A model generated the notes under the pieces. It saw only the letters and a list, made by a program, of their open reading frames with translations, made no database searches and was not told the DNA's origin. Source: Ziziphus jujuba (lineage: Eukaryota; Streptophyta; Magnoliopsida; Rosales; Rhamnaceae). From it: a DNA stretch of 64,000 bases. Each line of letters begins with the position of its first letter. Within the stretch, counting starts at the first letter, position 1. Positions 44,668 to 57,066 of this stretch are shown here, in pieces. Location: positions 28,744,001-28,808,000 of the forward strand of contig NC_083382.1 of NCBI RefSeq assembly GCF_031755915.1, in the 5' to 3' direction. Both the position numbers and the translations under genes were made by a program.

Positions 44668-47600
44668 TGGCACCAAAGAGGAACTTGCGAGCTCAATTGA
44701 AGAAGGGAGGTAAGAAGGTGCAAAGTAAAAAACGTAGTGGTAGCACATCAGCACCCGACTCTAAGCGTCGATGAACTACTAGGTAGCAATCCAAAGCTAC
44801 GACGGAAAGCACCAAACTTCCAGGGCACGTTCCACTCTCCTCTCCCCTACTTGAGATGGTAAGTTTTATATTCATTTATGTAGTTTTGTGCGGTAAATGA
44901 TAAGACATCCGTCAGTATTTATTCATGAATGTGAATACTTGAGAAAAACTTCACCCGGGCCATTGGAATTTATTTTAGTTCATTGTAGGTTGATTACCGA
45001 TGGTTTCATCGATAATTACCACTAGTGTAAAAATGTGAACCCATATGTCTTAAGATTTGGTTGAAAATTATTATTATCAAGTTAGGGTGGAAAAATATGG
45101 TATGATTAAATGGTTGATGTCCATTCCATTTATGTAATTCATGTTACAGCCCATCGACGCTCCAAAGGATCGGATCTTCCAGGATGCTGATATATTTAAA
45201 GTTAGGGCACATTCAGTCTGGAATCCAATAGAAGCGAACAAAGTAATTACAAGTATCCTCACAAGTGAGCAACTGGAAAAGTATAGACAAATATGTTTTG
45301 GACACTTACTTGACATGAAGAACCTCAGGTTCTCTGGTCATCTAGTGCATCACCTGCTTTGCAGACGAGTTATGTCCAACGATCCAGAAGTACTGGAGTT
45401 TAACTTTGGCAAATCTGGAGTGCGGTTTACAAAGTGGGAATTCGCACTCATTAGTGACTTAATGTTTTGTAGGTACCCTTCCATGTATGATATGCAAATT
45501 TCCAAAGGAAAGGAGCTGTGCACGAGGTTGCTAGATGACAGGACTGACTTGAAACTGCCCGAACTGGAACGAATATTCAAGGGTACACATTTTGTGGATG
45601 ACTGGGATGCTGTAAGAATTGCGTTACTATATTTCTTAGTTCATGGTGTACTCGGAATGGATCCAAGGGTTCAAATAAATAGAAAATTCATTGATTTGGT
45701 TGCTGATATTGAGGAATTTAATTCCTACCTGTGGGGCATTCTGCGCTACAAAGAGACGATCAACTTATTCCACAATGCATCCCAGCATAGAGGACGTGCA
45801 GTAAAGAATAAATCATAGTCGTATGACCTAAAAGATTTTCCATTGGCGTTTCAAATACGGTAATATATTTAATACATGTAGCGTTTACTTAAAAATTATA
45901 TTTAATAACCTATAATTGTGGGGGTTCGAAGCAATCCCTGATTTTGGTAACCATTTTGGCAAGCAGCAAGAAACCAGTTATTTGAGGATCCTTGGATGGC
46001 ATGCTACAAGTCAATCGAACCATTTTGCTGTCCATAATTGGTTCACCTCAAATAGCAATGTAAGGTAAATTTATTTAGACTACATGGTATGACTACATTC
46101 AAGTTACATTACCAATGTCCAGTTTCCAAATTCACTTTTTTTCCTTTCTTCATTTCATATAATATGTTGGGCATTGAAGGTTAGATGCTACCGATGAGGA
46201 GAAGACTATGGATTACTGGCGAACAATAGCAGTGAACATACATGAAGTTCGCTATACGGCACCACCACTTGTAGTACCGATAGCTACCGTTGGTGCTAAA
46301 GATGCGTCCAAAGCTGAGGAGCATTCTAGTGCCCCTCCAGATGCTAATTTCAGGGTATGCAATTGTTACTTGCACGCAAATTTGTATTTCATATGTTGTA
46401 CTAATATATATTGACTTATGTTTTGGATATTGATATTGATTAGCTTGCTTGCTTGAAGGCAAAATTTGATGAATTAAAGAAAGAGATGGCATCGTTAAGG
46501 AAGATGCTTAGTTCTGTTATTGACCAACAAAAGCATCAGGTATCATTTAGACAACTTAGTATACTTTAGGGTCTTAACATTATTAAATTATATATTGTAC
46601 TTCAGCAATTATTTGTTGTTAGTTTTTGGGAACTACAAAATAACAATTGTGTTTTGCAGGTTGAACATCATATGCACACCCATTCACCATCATCTTCGAT
46701 GCGACCATCATCCCCTCTGGCACCGTCATTTTGAGAACCAGCCGAAGAATTTGATGCACCCATAAACGGTTCCAATGGTAGGAAGGAGGATGAGGATTGT
46801 ACAATACCGTTCGAGCCTACCATACCTGGAGGACCCTATGTGGAGGATTCCTGGCTTTGGTGCCATATGGGTCTTTGCATTTGGGGTGGGATATCAGTGC
46901 TTCAGCTGATAGTCCACATCATGACCAATCAGCTGAGATTGAGGTGGAGGCTTGGATTCATAAAGTTGGTGATACAAGCCGATTCGGTAGAGTATACCAC
47001 CAGTCACATCACGTCATCTCTCCTTACACCTACCCGTGTAAGAAGAAGGTCAAATTTAATCTTAATTAACATATTGATGCATCGAAGGAGAGGGCCTTCG
47101 ATGAGTGGTATAGGGTGGCACCGAACGGAGCAACCATGTGTACATCTTATATAACGGTGGGGAAGAAATTTTTTGCTGAGCTACTTACCCCTGCAGGATG
47201 GTTGATGTAACATCTCGTCCCAAAGTACATCAGAATTTTTGCACGTTGACCGAGGTTGACCGTTGATTGATAGGGTCAAAATTTTGACTTTTTGTTTTAG
47301 ATGGAATTTGGCGTTGGTTGAGGCACCGATGTGGAGTACACATCGACCCGAGTCCGTAGACTAGTAGCACTTAAAAAACGGAGCTACCATTTGAAAGTTA
47401 CGAGCAAAACAAGTTGAGGTCTAAACTGTTTCGATCTTCAGGAGGTAAGACTCAATCCATGATCCTCGTTCCATAAGCTTCGTTTCAGTATATTACTCAC
47501 AAATTTTGGTTAATATTTGTGTTAAATCCTCCGGATAACCGTGTATAATTTATCCGATTAAAATATTAATTTAATTGGTTTGTGTATTGTCAATGTTCTA

Positions 47601-50574
47601 AGAACACGTGTGAATTGTAAAATTGATCCTATGGAGGCTCTTGGTTTAATTGCATCTCGTGGTGAGTGACCTACCTTCAAGCTTAATTTTGGATGTTTAA
47701 TTATAAGTATTTTGTGATAATTGATTATTTGAAAATGTGATATTTCATGTGTTAATTGTTTAGCAAAATTATATTTGAAATTTTGATGGCACAATTTGAA
47801 TAAATTGAAATGTATATGTGCGTTAAAGCATATTTTGATTTTGATAAATTATGGAGATTTTATTTTTATGAAATCCAATTTTAAAGAAATTGTGAATTTG
47901 AATTGTTGTCGAATTTAATTGTGAATTTATTTATGCTTTATAAAAATGTATATTTATGAGAATTTTGATTATTGTTGATTTTATGAGGTTTAAATGACCT
48001 ATTTGATTCAAATTGGTTTTTGAAGATTTGAGGAAGAAGTATTAATTTAAATTATTATGTTAAAAAATATTTATGCCATTGGAAAATTTGTATATTTAAA
48101 TTGATGGAATTTATGCGCATGTGGATTTCTATGCAGATTTCAATGCGGTTTTATTTGTATTAAATTTGGAGGATGTGGAGAAAATATTTATTAAATGTTA
48201 TCACGCATTGAAACAATGGTGGAAAAATTATTTTATGGTATTGAACAATATTGGATATATATATATATATATACCATTGGATATTAAGATGATGGATTAT
48301 TTGATGAATTGAAGTTGTGGGTATTATCCCTTGTTTTATAAAAATTGGGAATTGGTATATATTTATATATATAGTTATGATTTTTTAGATGCACCTATAC
48401 AGTACCGGTGTTCTGTAGTTGTGGATGTGATTAGCGCACTGGTGGAGTGTGATAAGCGCGCAGGTTTATACTCACCTGTGGTTGCCATCGGACCGAGAGC
48501 AGGCAAGTTTGATATTGGCCATAGCCGCCCCCTCCGTGGCCAGGATTGAGTTTTAGCATCGGTGCTACTGGATGCCAGGGCGGCCTGGATGCCGGTTTTC
48601 TCTCTATAACCTCCTCGCCAGATGGTGCCTTGGGATGCTAGGCACTATAAGGCAGCACTGGTATATAGTATGGTGCGTCAAGTTATTTTTCTCCCACCCG
48701 ATTATCAAAGTTAAATGTTTTTCAAAATGGTAATTGAAATAAAGAGTGTATATTGTGTTAAATCTTGCTTGATTAATTTGATTGTGTTGAATTCTTCTAA
48801 TATGAAATTTGTTATTTATTTATTCATTTATTTAGATGTGATCTTATTTATCTTGTGGTAATTTACTATAAATTCAATTAATTGTTATTAATATATTCTC
48901 AAGGTAAATTTCAATTCTTAATATTTGTTGCTGTTTGCATTTATTCATTTATGATGTCCTTACTTTTCGGGGTATATAAATGTTGGGTTTTGTGAAATGC
49001 TTTAAAAGGAGAACTTTTCCAACTGAGTGAGTTGTGAGAATTTTGAGAGCAAGATCATCTTCAAATAATTACTATTATTATTATTCTAGCATTATTAATA
49101 TTATGGTACAGTAGATTGGATCATTCACTGAGATGATTAGCATCTCACGTTTTTAAATTCGTTCCCCTAGGCCTAGGTTAGTAGACATCGACGTCCGAGG
49201 CGAGCTCGACATCTTTTCCGTGTAATATTTCTTTCTTTTCTCTACTGTCACAACTTTTATTTTGGTGTTGTAACTCAAATGCTCTGTATACTATGTTGGA
49301 CATTATTAAATAGTGTATTGCACGGATCCCCTGTTTATTATTTATGAAGTGCTGTAAATTTGTGGAATGAATTGTAGTAAGATGGGAGGAATAAAGGGAC
49401 ATCTATAGAAGTGTGTTTTCAGTGTAAGGAATTTGTGGTAAGTCCAACCCTTAGGGAAGGTTCTGCCGAATTTTCCATTGGAGGGTCCGGTAGGGTTTCC
49501 CTGGGATCAGGGCTTGTTTAGGGTTCCGGTAAGGGATCTTGGAGGGGTCCTGATAGTTGACTTCCGATTTAAGTTATATACTTTATTTCCATGTAAATTC
49601 ATTGTGTTCCTACGCTTGGAATGATGTTTTATTTATCACCTCGCACTTGTTTTTTATTTCCTTTAATGTGTTTTTACAGCATATTGACACTATTTTGTAT
49701 TTCGTATTTCATACGAAAAAGGTGATTTGAGAATGAGAAGATGTTCACCCACAACTGTGCCATATTAGACGTGTTATTTTGGGTAAGATGATGGGATGTT
49801 ACTGTGTTGCATAATGTTATATTGATGACATTTTATATTGTATCTATTTAATTATTTGACAGTCATCCATCAAGGGGCATTATCCCATATGGGAGGCATC
49901 TCGAAGCACATATTCATGTGATTTGACACTTCGTAGCTATGTGCGTGGGAAGTCACCCAAACCTAGCGTGCCGTGGCGGAGATGTGATTATGTAAGTCTA
50001 TACATATATTTAAAAAAAATTTGACTAAGTTTCCCAATTTGTGGATATGAGGTTACGTTCTAACTTTTAGGTGTACATCTTTGTCAACAATGGAGGCACC
50101 CATTGGTTGGCAACATATGTGGACTTGAAGGCTCGACATATTGATTTATACGATAGAAATATGGGAAATAAATATGTCCAGAATAGAGAGTTGAAAAATG
50201 CGGAATGCCTTACGTATATGCTGCCTTACCTATTGAGGGATGTGAGATATTACGAGAAGAATCCGGACGTACTTCCAACTTTAGAGCCATTCACGATGAC
50301 CATGATCAAAGATGCACCCCGCCAAGATAATGGGTATGAATGTGTTGTTATTTCAAACCACTTCTATTGCTGCTTTTTAATTGTGCTTACGTGTGGAAAT
50401 ACACGTGGTTGGTTTTCATTAATGCTATTTTGCAGGGGTGATTGTGGTGTCTACGCTTTGAAATTTATTAAATACAAGAGCAGTGAGGAGAACCTTTCAT
50501 TTGGCCCGGAAGACATTAGCTTGTTTAGAAAAAAATATGCTGTTGAGTTGTACTTTAATAAACTTTCAATGTAG
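44668..50574 (+). pseudogene. DUF1985 / Ulp1 (C48) cysteine protease gene of a Mutator-like element, interrupted
   Basis: A transposon-type gene with an N-terminal DUF1985 domain and a C-terminal Ulp1-like SUMO-protease domain. Exons supported by splice sites or homology: 44668-44858 (basic N-terminus; stops TGA and TAG late in the exon), 45150-45859 (DUF1985: ICFGHLLDMKNL, FTKWEFALISDL; one TAG near 45816), about 45918-46059 (FEAIPDFGNHFG), 46180-46354, about 46460-46539 (coiled-coil), 46660-47205, 49680-49782, 49863-49991, 50071-50333 and 50436-50574. The Ulp1 triad is complete: His in GTHWLATY, Asp in IDLYD, and Cys in GDCGVY, reached by splicing 50333 to 50436. A solo LTR splits the exon after PAGWL. 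Stops, a frame change near 46830 and a lost donor make it a pseudogene. Confidence 0.85.
47206..49555 (+). mobile_element. Solo LTR in the Ulp1 gene (2.35 kb)
   Basis: Runs from TGTAACATCTCGTCCC to GGAGGGGTCCTGATA, with GTTGA on both sides (47201-47205, 49556-49560), a perfect 5-bp duplication. It belongs to the long-LTR family of 29813-32745 but lacks the GC-rich segment, with the break near 47430. The terminal TGATA, instead of TGACA, is one C-to-T change. It separates codons for PAGWL from TSD of the protease gene. Confidence 0.93.
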
Positions 50575-50689
50575 GTCGTATGTTTAATGTTATGACACCC
50601 TATATTAACATTATCTTAATATGTTGAACCTAGCTTTAGTAATGATAACCGTTAACAAAAAAAGAGAAAAGAAGACCCTCGGTTGTAAT

Positions 50690-51945
50690 AAAAATTCAAA
50701 CAAAGATGATTACCGATGGTGCATCGATAATTCCCGATGCACTATCGGTAATTACCAATACGCTTTTGGTAATATCAATTCACATATTGTTTTACTCCAA
50801 AGAGTCCGCTAATGCGTGTTTCTGGCAAAAACATGCAAAATATACATTCATCAATGAACCTAAACAGAAAAAACCCTAAAAGTTTGGAAAATTTTCTCAA
50901 ATTGGCAAAAAAATTTGATTACCGTAGGTTTCATCGGTAATTACCGAAACCCCTGTGCTAATCACATTTTACCAATTTTTTGGCCCCCACAAGTCCCCTA
51001 ATGTGTGTTAAATGCAAAAATATGCAAAATATACATTATTCAATGATCCTAAGGAGAAAAACCCCAAAAGTTCGGAAAAAGTTATCAAATTGGCAAAAAA
51101 ATTTGATTACCGTAGGGCTTTCTGTAATTACCGATGAAACCTATGGTAATCAATTTATACTTGCTGGAACAATTACTGTAGGTTTCATCGGTAATTACCA
51201 AAACCCTATGGTTATCACATTTTACCAATTTTTTGGCCCTCACAAGTCCCCTAATGTGTGTTAAATGCAACAACATGCAAAATATAGATTCTTCAATGAT
51301 TCCAAGGAGAAAAAATCCTAAAAGTTCTGTAAAAGTTCTCAAATTGGCATAAAAATTTGATTACTGTAGGGCCTTTGGTAATTACCGATGAAACCTATGG
51401 TAATCAATTTATACTTGCTGGAAAAATTACCGTAGGTTTCATCGGTAATTACCGAAACCCCCGTGGTAATCATATTTTACCAATTTTTTGGCCCCCATAA
51501 GTCCCCTAATGTGTGTTAAATGCAACAACATGCAAAATATACATTATTAAATGATCCTAAGAAGAAAAAAACCCCAAAAGTTCAGAAAAAGTTATCAATT
51601 TGGCAAAAAAATTTGATTACCATAGGGCTTTCGGTAATTACCAATGAAACCTATGGTAATCAATTTATACTTGCTGGAAAAATTACCATAGAAATCATCG
51701 GTAATTACCAAAACCCTATTGTTATCACTTTTACCAATTTTTTGGCCCCCACAAGTCCCCTAATGTGTGTTAAATGCAACAACATGCAAAATATACATTA
51801 TTCAATGATCCTAAGGAGTAAAAACCCCAAAAGTTCGAAAAAAGTTATCAAATTTGCAAAAAAATTTGATTATCGTAGGGCCTTCGGTAATTACCGATGA
51901 AACCTACGGTAATCAATTTATAATTGCTGGAAAAATTACCTTTGA
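50690..51945. repeat. Tandem array of about 254-bp units with hairpin motifs
   Basis: TTTTTTGGCCC(C/T)CA followed by AAGTCCCCTAATGTGTGTTA recurs at about 50980, 51234, 51489 and 51743, periods 253-255, with a diverged unit before 50900. Each unit holds palindromic pieces such as TCGGTAATTACCGA, flanked by GATTACCGTAGG and CCTA(C/T)GGTAATC, so single strands could fold into long hairpins. The array lies exactly between the 3' ends of the convergent Ulp1 and MURA genes. Related motifs occur at 44994-45020 and 54197-54235. Confidence 0.85.
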
Positions 51946-51949
51946 ACTT

Positions 51950-53508
51950 CTTAGCATTCAAATTTGTATCCAGATGATAGGTGTAGTGGCCATGAGGATT
52001 ATTAAGGAAAACTATACGTATCGCTTTTGCAATGCTATTGTGTCTGTCCGATATAAAAGCTATATTCGGATCATTCCTAAGCACTTCTTTAAATCTCTCA
52101 AAAAACCAGGTGTAGGCCGCATCCGTCTCCTCAGGGCCCATTCCATAAGCAAGTGGATAAATTTGATTGTTCCCATCCAAACATGATGCAATATATAACA
52201 AACCTCTGTATCTATTCTTCAGCATAGTTCCATCGACAGCTACAACCCTCCGCATATGCTGAAACCCTCTGATGCTAGCTCGAAGTGCCATGAAAAAATA
52301 TAAAAATCTATTTTGATTATCAGTTTCAATTCGAGTAAACGTGCCTGGATTTTTGCTCTTCAAAATGTGACTCCATAAAGGAAGTCTTGCATATGACTCT
52401 TCTGGCATGCCCCACAAACCTGATAATGCAACTTCCTTAGCAGCACATGCTTTATTGTAGCTTATGTTTACTCCGTAATTAGAGCGAATGTCATGTACGA
52501 TATCTCAGGGTTTGTATTGCCGTGAAATCCCATCAAACTTTGGCTGGATGATGTCTCTGATAACTGAACTTGTTGCTTGACAATGATCCCTATTTATGAT
52601 ATTTAAAGAGCAAATATGCTCATCCTTGAAGGCCCTAATCATGAAGGCATCTATATTCTCACCATGTAGCTTGGTAGCACACAATCACCACATGCAATTG
52701 TCGTTTACACATACAACCTCATATCGAACCCTATCTGACTTCTTGACCTTGAATTCAAAATTTTTCCGTAGTGCATAAAGACTAAGCTTCTTCTGTAGCT
52801 CATTCTTACCCGAAAAGAGTTGGTTCATTCGAATAATTTGATAGTCATTGACAGATGAGAAGCGACGGTTAATCGTATGTCCAGCCATGGATGTGGTAGA
52901 ATCCTGACGAATGTCCAAATGATTTTCGGTATCAGGAGAAGCAAGCACATCATCATTGACATTACCAATTGGACTATTACCATAAAGAGATCACCATGTC
53001 AACTATCACCTGTTGACAGTCCCGAATGTTGGGTCTAACAAATGTCATGCAACCCATCTTCACCACGATCAGTGTTGACCTCAACCTCAAATTGTTCATC
53101 TATATCATAATCATGGCCACAATATTCATTCACATCATTAAGGTCGAAGCACTCATTATCATGATTATGTTCCACAGATTGCACATCATTTTCATAAATT
53201 TGATTTTTGGAGTGTCCGGGTTGAGTTTCTGGCACATGAAGTTCAGTCAATGAGGACTGCATGTCAGCATTAGAGGTACATATAGCTGTCTCTAGAACTT
53301 GAGATAGTGGGGCAACAGTCATAAATCCTGAACTTGTAGCTATGCTATTCACAACACATCCAGCAGTATTAATACTCAGTGGCACCCTGGATAATACATC
53401 AATAATAAGTGGAGATCTGTCTTGAGGTCTGTGTGAACTATACTCTTCTATAAAACTTTGCAGGTCTTCCTCATTTTCCGCAACGTATGGCTTGCATGAC
53501 AAACACAC
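51950..53508 (-). pseudogene. MURA-type transposase pseudogene of a Mutator-like element
   Basis: The minus strand encodes an acidic N-terminal part (53508-53035), a region resembling the MuDR DNA-binding domain (VRYEVVCVNDNCMW near 52700, then LCATKLHG) and the MULE transposase core (52417-51950). The core reads RRVVAVDGTMLKNRYRG, LDGNNQIYPLAYG, TWFFERFKEVL and IAFISDRHNSI. The DDE-type aspartates in VDGT and ISDR are present. The gene is broken: a frame change separates 53035 from 52948, TGA replaces a codon after CMW (near 52684), and TGA occurs near 52507. The final codons run into the 254-bp repeat array, so the true C-terminus, including the last catalytic residue, is missing or altered. 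Confidence 0.87.
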
Positions 53509-55846
53509 ATGGTATATAAACTTGAAGATTAATTGATGTTATGTAGAATCCAAGTTGAGAGCATTGTAGACAACATCTGCAAGTTCTGCCAACGTTCAAT
53601 TTCGTTTGATACGTATAATCTTTGTTCTTTGACATTGGTATCTCTAAGTACCTTCAGAAGATAAACTCCATGTTCCATCATAGAATAGTAGAACTGAAAT
53701 TTGTGACATTGAGCACAAAGGGTTTACCAATTCAAAACAGAATAAGTATATCCTTGTCACAAGCTTGTGGTAATTCATGAGGTCATATGGATAAAAATAA
53801 TTGCAATCGTAGAATCTTTGCTTGAAGGTTTAACTATAATCCTGAAGCAAAATTATTGAAAAAATACAAATGCATTTTCAAAAAATGAGTATAGAAAATA
53901 AGCCAAACAATTATGTTTAAATCTTGCATATTAACGCCTAGTAGAATAGCTAATAACTCCTGACAGACATAGTGGATAAAGTAGAATAAGATGTCAAGTT
54001 TGTGACATATGTGCTAAATCATAACATAACATTAGCTTGAATGGATGCAATGTTGACATTGTGGTGATTTGTGGATTATTTTGTTCACGACCATAAATAT
54101 AGTTACATTTAGCATGTCCTTCGTATACAATAACATTATCAAAGTTGTCAAATTCGATTAAGGTGGTTTGCTTTAAAAAAATGGAAAAATTAAATATACC
54201 GATGGAATGTCGGTAATCATCGATGGAACCGCCGTTAAATTTTCCAACAAGCAAATGTTTCATAATTATGATGGGTCGTATGTAACAAACAAAGGTTGTA
54301 ATTTTCAAATGGAAATTTCCGAACCATTTATGAATTGTTGTACATAAAATCAAACCAACATATAACTTGCACTTTTATATCATGTCAAAACGTGACAAAC
54401 AATGAATCCAATATAAGGGGAAAATATATACGTATATGTACATATATATATATATATATATGCACATACCAAAAATCTTTAACTCTGCTGTGCATGAACG
54501 TACACTTTAATTACACATTTTTAAAGTCTATGGGCTTCACAATAAAGATTTTCAGTCTTTTTGTTATCACAAAAGGTTGGGGGTATGCAGGGAGACTGAA
54601 CTGCACTGAAAGTGGTATTGTGTTTTCTGCAATGGTTGGTCAGTGTGAAGAAAGGCTGAAAGGTACATAACCAACAAAAGAGAAAAAAGAGAGAGGGAGA
54701 CACACAGGATTCATTGAATGTGGTAGCAAGGAGAGGAAGAGAGAAGGATAGAAGTTAATGAGGGTAGATGAGAAATGGGAGATGGTAAAACAATTTGTTT
54801 AAATATTTTCCACTTTATTCTACAGTTAATGAGAAATAAGGATAGATGAGAAATGGGAGATGGTTCCATTTATTTGACACTTTCATATCCATTTATTTAA
54901 ATATTTTCCACAACTGCACAATTAATTCCCTCCTGACTACTTTTTTTTGGACATACTGCCATGAAGCTGCATTTTAAAAGAGATTGGAAAAAGCTTTCAA
55001 GCTGGGAATAGTCTCCAATCTAAAACTAACTAAATTTCAATGCATATCATTCAAACAAGTTCAAATCGTCTCAAACTGGAGAGTCAATATTTGAGAACTA
55101 AATTACCATCCATTTAAATTCTCATCCTTCTTATTTCTTGCTTTTCCACTTCTCAAACAATATGGAGAATTTAATAATGAAATTAGGTCCTTACACTTCA
55201 TCTTGACATGAGAATAATGTAGAAAAACTAAAAATTAAATTTGAATTAGCAAGCGAAAAATGCACAAGTGTTTTATGAATAAAAACTAGAGAATATTACA
55301 GCTCCTACAAAAGGTTGTGTTGGTATCAAATCCATGGTGTAATTGTTTAAAGTGGTATTATTCCTTAAACATGGAACTGCTTTGAGCTTTTTACATTGAA
55401 GTTATACTCACATTTTTGTCGATTCATAATCATATTAGCCAATATGAGATTACTGTCCAATCAAAGACAAAACAAGTAAAGCAGTGCATCATAATGAAAG
55501 GCTAGTTTTAGTTTCAGATAAAGCCTAAAAAGCATAGACTGCATCTGTTAGTTTTTTCAAGTTAAAAATCATAAATGTAAATGTAATTATGGCAAAAACT
55601 GATAAAATTGTAACTATATAATACCATACCACGATGAACATTGAATGTACATGAACAAATGCTGTCAAAACTGATATACTAGCAAAGAGAAAATATTTAA
55701 CCAAATAATACACAGACAATCACGTTTATCTAGCCAATGCATTGAAACTAGAAGTAAGATTTCAATGTGTTCCAAGTATATATCTTTCTATAATATCAAT
55801 TCAACTTAGTGAATTTGTTTTAGCTGCAAGATGAATGAATGCTCAC
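53509..55846. other. Intergenic region right of the MURA pseudogene
   Basis: Holds the third dispersed copy of the hairpin motif (ACCGATGGAATGTCGGTAAT, 54197-54216), an AT run at 54444-54460 and an imperfect direct repeat (ATGAGAAATGGGAGATGGT near 54768 and 54848). I searched for inverted repeats matching the region left of 44668 and found none convincing, so the ends of the Mutator-like element are undefined. Confidence 0.5.
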
Positions 55847-56950
55847 TTAAGTGGTTCGAAGCTTCTTGTATATCTGCACAAAAAGCTGCTTGTGTAGATT
55901 TTCAGATTTCTCATCTGTCATGTTCATTGCATCTGCATACAAACACCAATAAATAAAGGTTAATGGTAATTAAGATAAAGTAGCTTATTATCAAATTTGG
56001 CTTCTCTACATTAATTCTTTCGTGTTTAAGCACAACCACTAGGTACAAAACAACAAAAAGAAACTTGAGCTTGAGCATAAAGAAACTGTGCAATTCATAT
56101 TTCCAACTATAAATTATCATATTCTATACCTTGAAGCCTTTGGAAAAGGGAAGCAGGGGAACCGAACCTCAACATTTCTTCCTTTTGTCTGTCAAGCTCA
56201 TGTAACTTCTCCTCTGCAGCAGCCAACTCTGTTGTTCTCATAATTCTGCACCATGTACCATACAAACAGGAGAAAATGTTTCACAGTCAATACAATAATT
56301 TCGACACCACCTAAAGAAAGCAAGATAAATATTACTTGATTCTAAGCTCCATAATGTGCGGTTCCTTTTCCAAGTTTCCCTGTGAGTGTAAATAAATTCA
56401 GGATCTGTTTCTCCATGCATAATTCAATTGTGCTCGACTGATATATATATATATATATATAATTAAAAAAAAATCTAGTAGATATCTCCATGCATAATCC
56501 AATTGTGCATGACTAATATAGCAAAAACTAGTAGATAACAAGAAAAGAATAACTCCCTAGCTGCAGTCTTTTTTTGCGAATTTCATCTCTAAGCTGATAA
56601 TTGTCAAGTTGCAAAAAAATATCTAGGAAAAATAATCAGAACATAGACTCAAGTATCACAATAGCGAAACTACTATATATTGGGAAGGCATAAACCACCA
56701 TGCTCATTAATAAACCATATAAATCAAGCACAAAAGTCATTGTATTAGCACAATACCCAATATTCACTAACAAGCATTTTAAAAAGGGGTTGATGCATGC
56801 ACTTTATGCACTTAAGTACTACAGACAGATTCCCAACTAAGAGAAAAAGCTTATGTACATACATTATTTTGAATTTTAACTTCATCGAGCGAAAGTAAAA
56901 ATTGATGGTATGCATCCTTGTCAGACAAAAGCTTCCTTAACTTGTGAACA
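55847..56950 (-). pseudogene. VPS37: VPS37 (ESCRT-I subunit) 3' exons, probable pseudogene
   Basis: Five exons on the minus strand encode the Mod_r domain of VPS37, the ESCRT-I subunit that sorts ubiquitinated cargo at endosomes. They are 56863-56950 (VHKLRKLLSDKDAYHQFLL), about 56565-56610 (LRDEIRKKRLQ), 56336-56379 (GNLEKEPHIMELR), 56130-56245 (MRTTELAAAEEKLHELDRQK) and 55847-55932 (DAMNMTDEKSENLHKQL). Most junctions have GT-AG sites, but the second exon lacks a donor in the right phase. In the last exon, residues usually found between HKQL and VQ.YKKLR (a KEIDLGTF-like stretch) are absent, and TAA follows LRTT about 15 residues early. All 5' exons are missing; the next sequence upstream is the gypsy element at 57067. 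Either a truncated paralogue or a gene whose 5' half lies beyond the window. Confidence 0.75.
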
Positions 56951-57066
56951 CTAAAATATATCCAATGAAAAACAAAAGAATGATAAATATTAATCAATAA
57001 TGTTTAACTCAACTGCAAAATAACATATCAAAATGAAACAAGAGAATGATAAATAGTAATCAATAA

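Noticed and set aside
44994..45027. CACTAGTG end with subterminal motif, as a CACTA terminus
   Set aside because: It falls in the first intron of the DUF1985/Ulp1 gene and matches the hairpin motif of the 254-bp array. No partner end was found.
50690..51945. CRISPR-like look of regular repeats
   Set aside because: Units are about 254 bp and repeat as a whole with no unique spacers, in a plant genome. It is a tandem satellite-like array.
53994..54353. 119-residue minus-strand frame upstream of MURA
   Set aside because: It translates through the non-coding hairpin motif at 54197-54235 and shows no domain.
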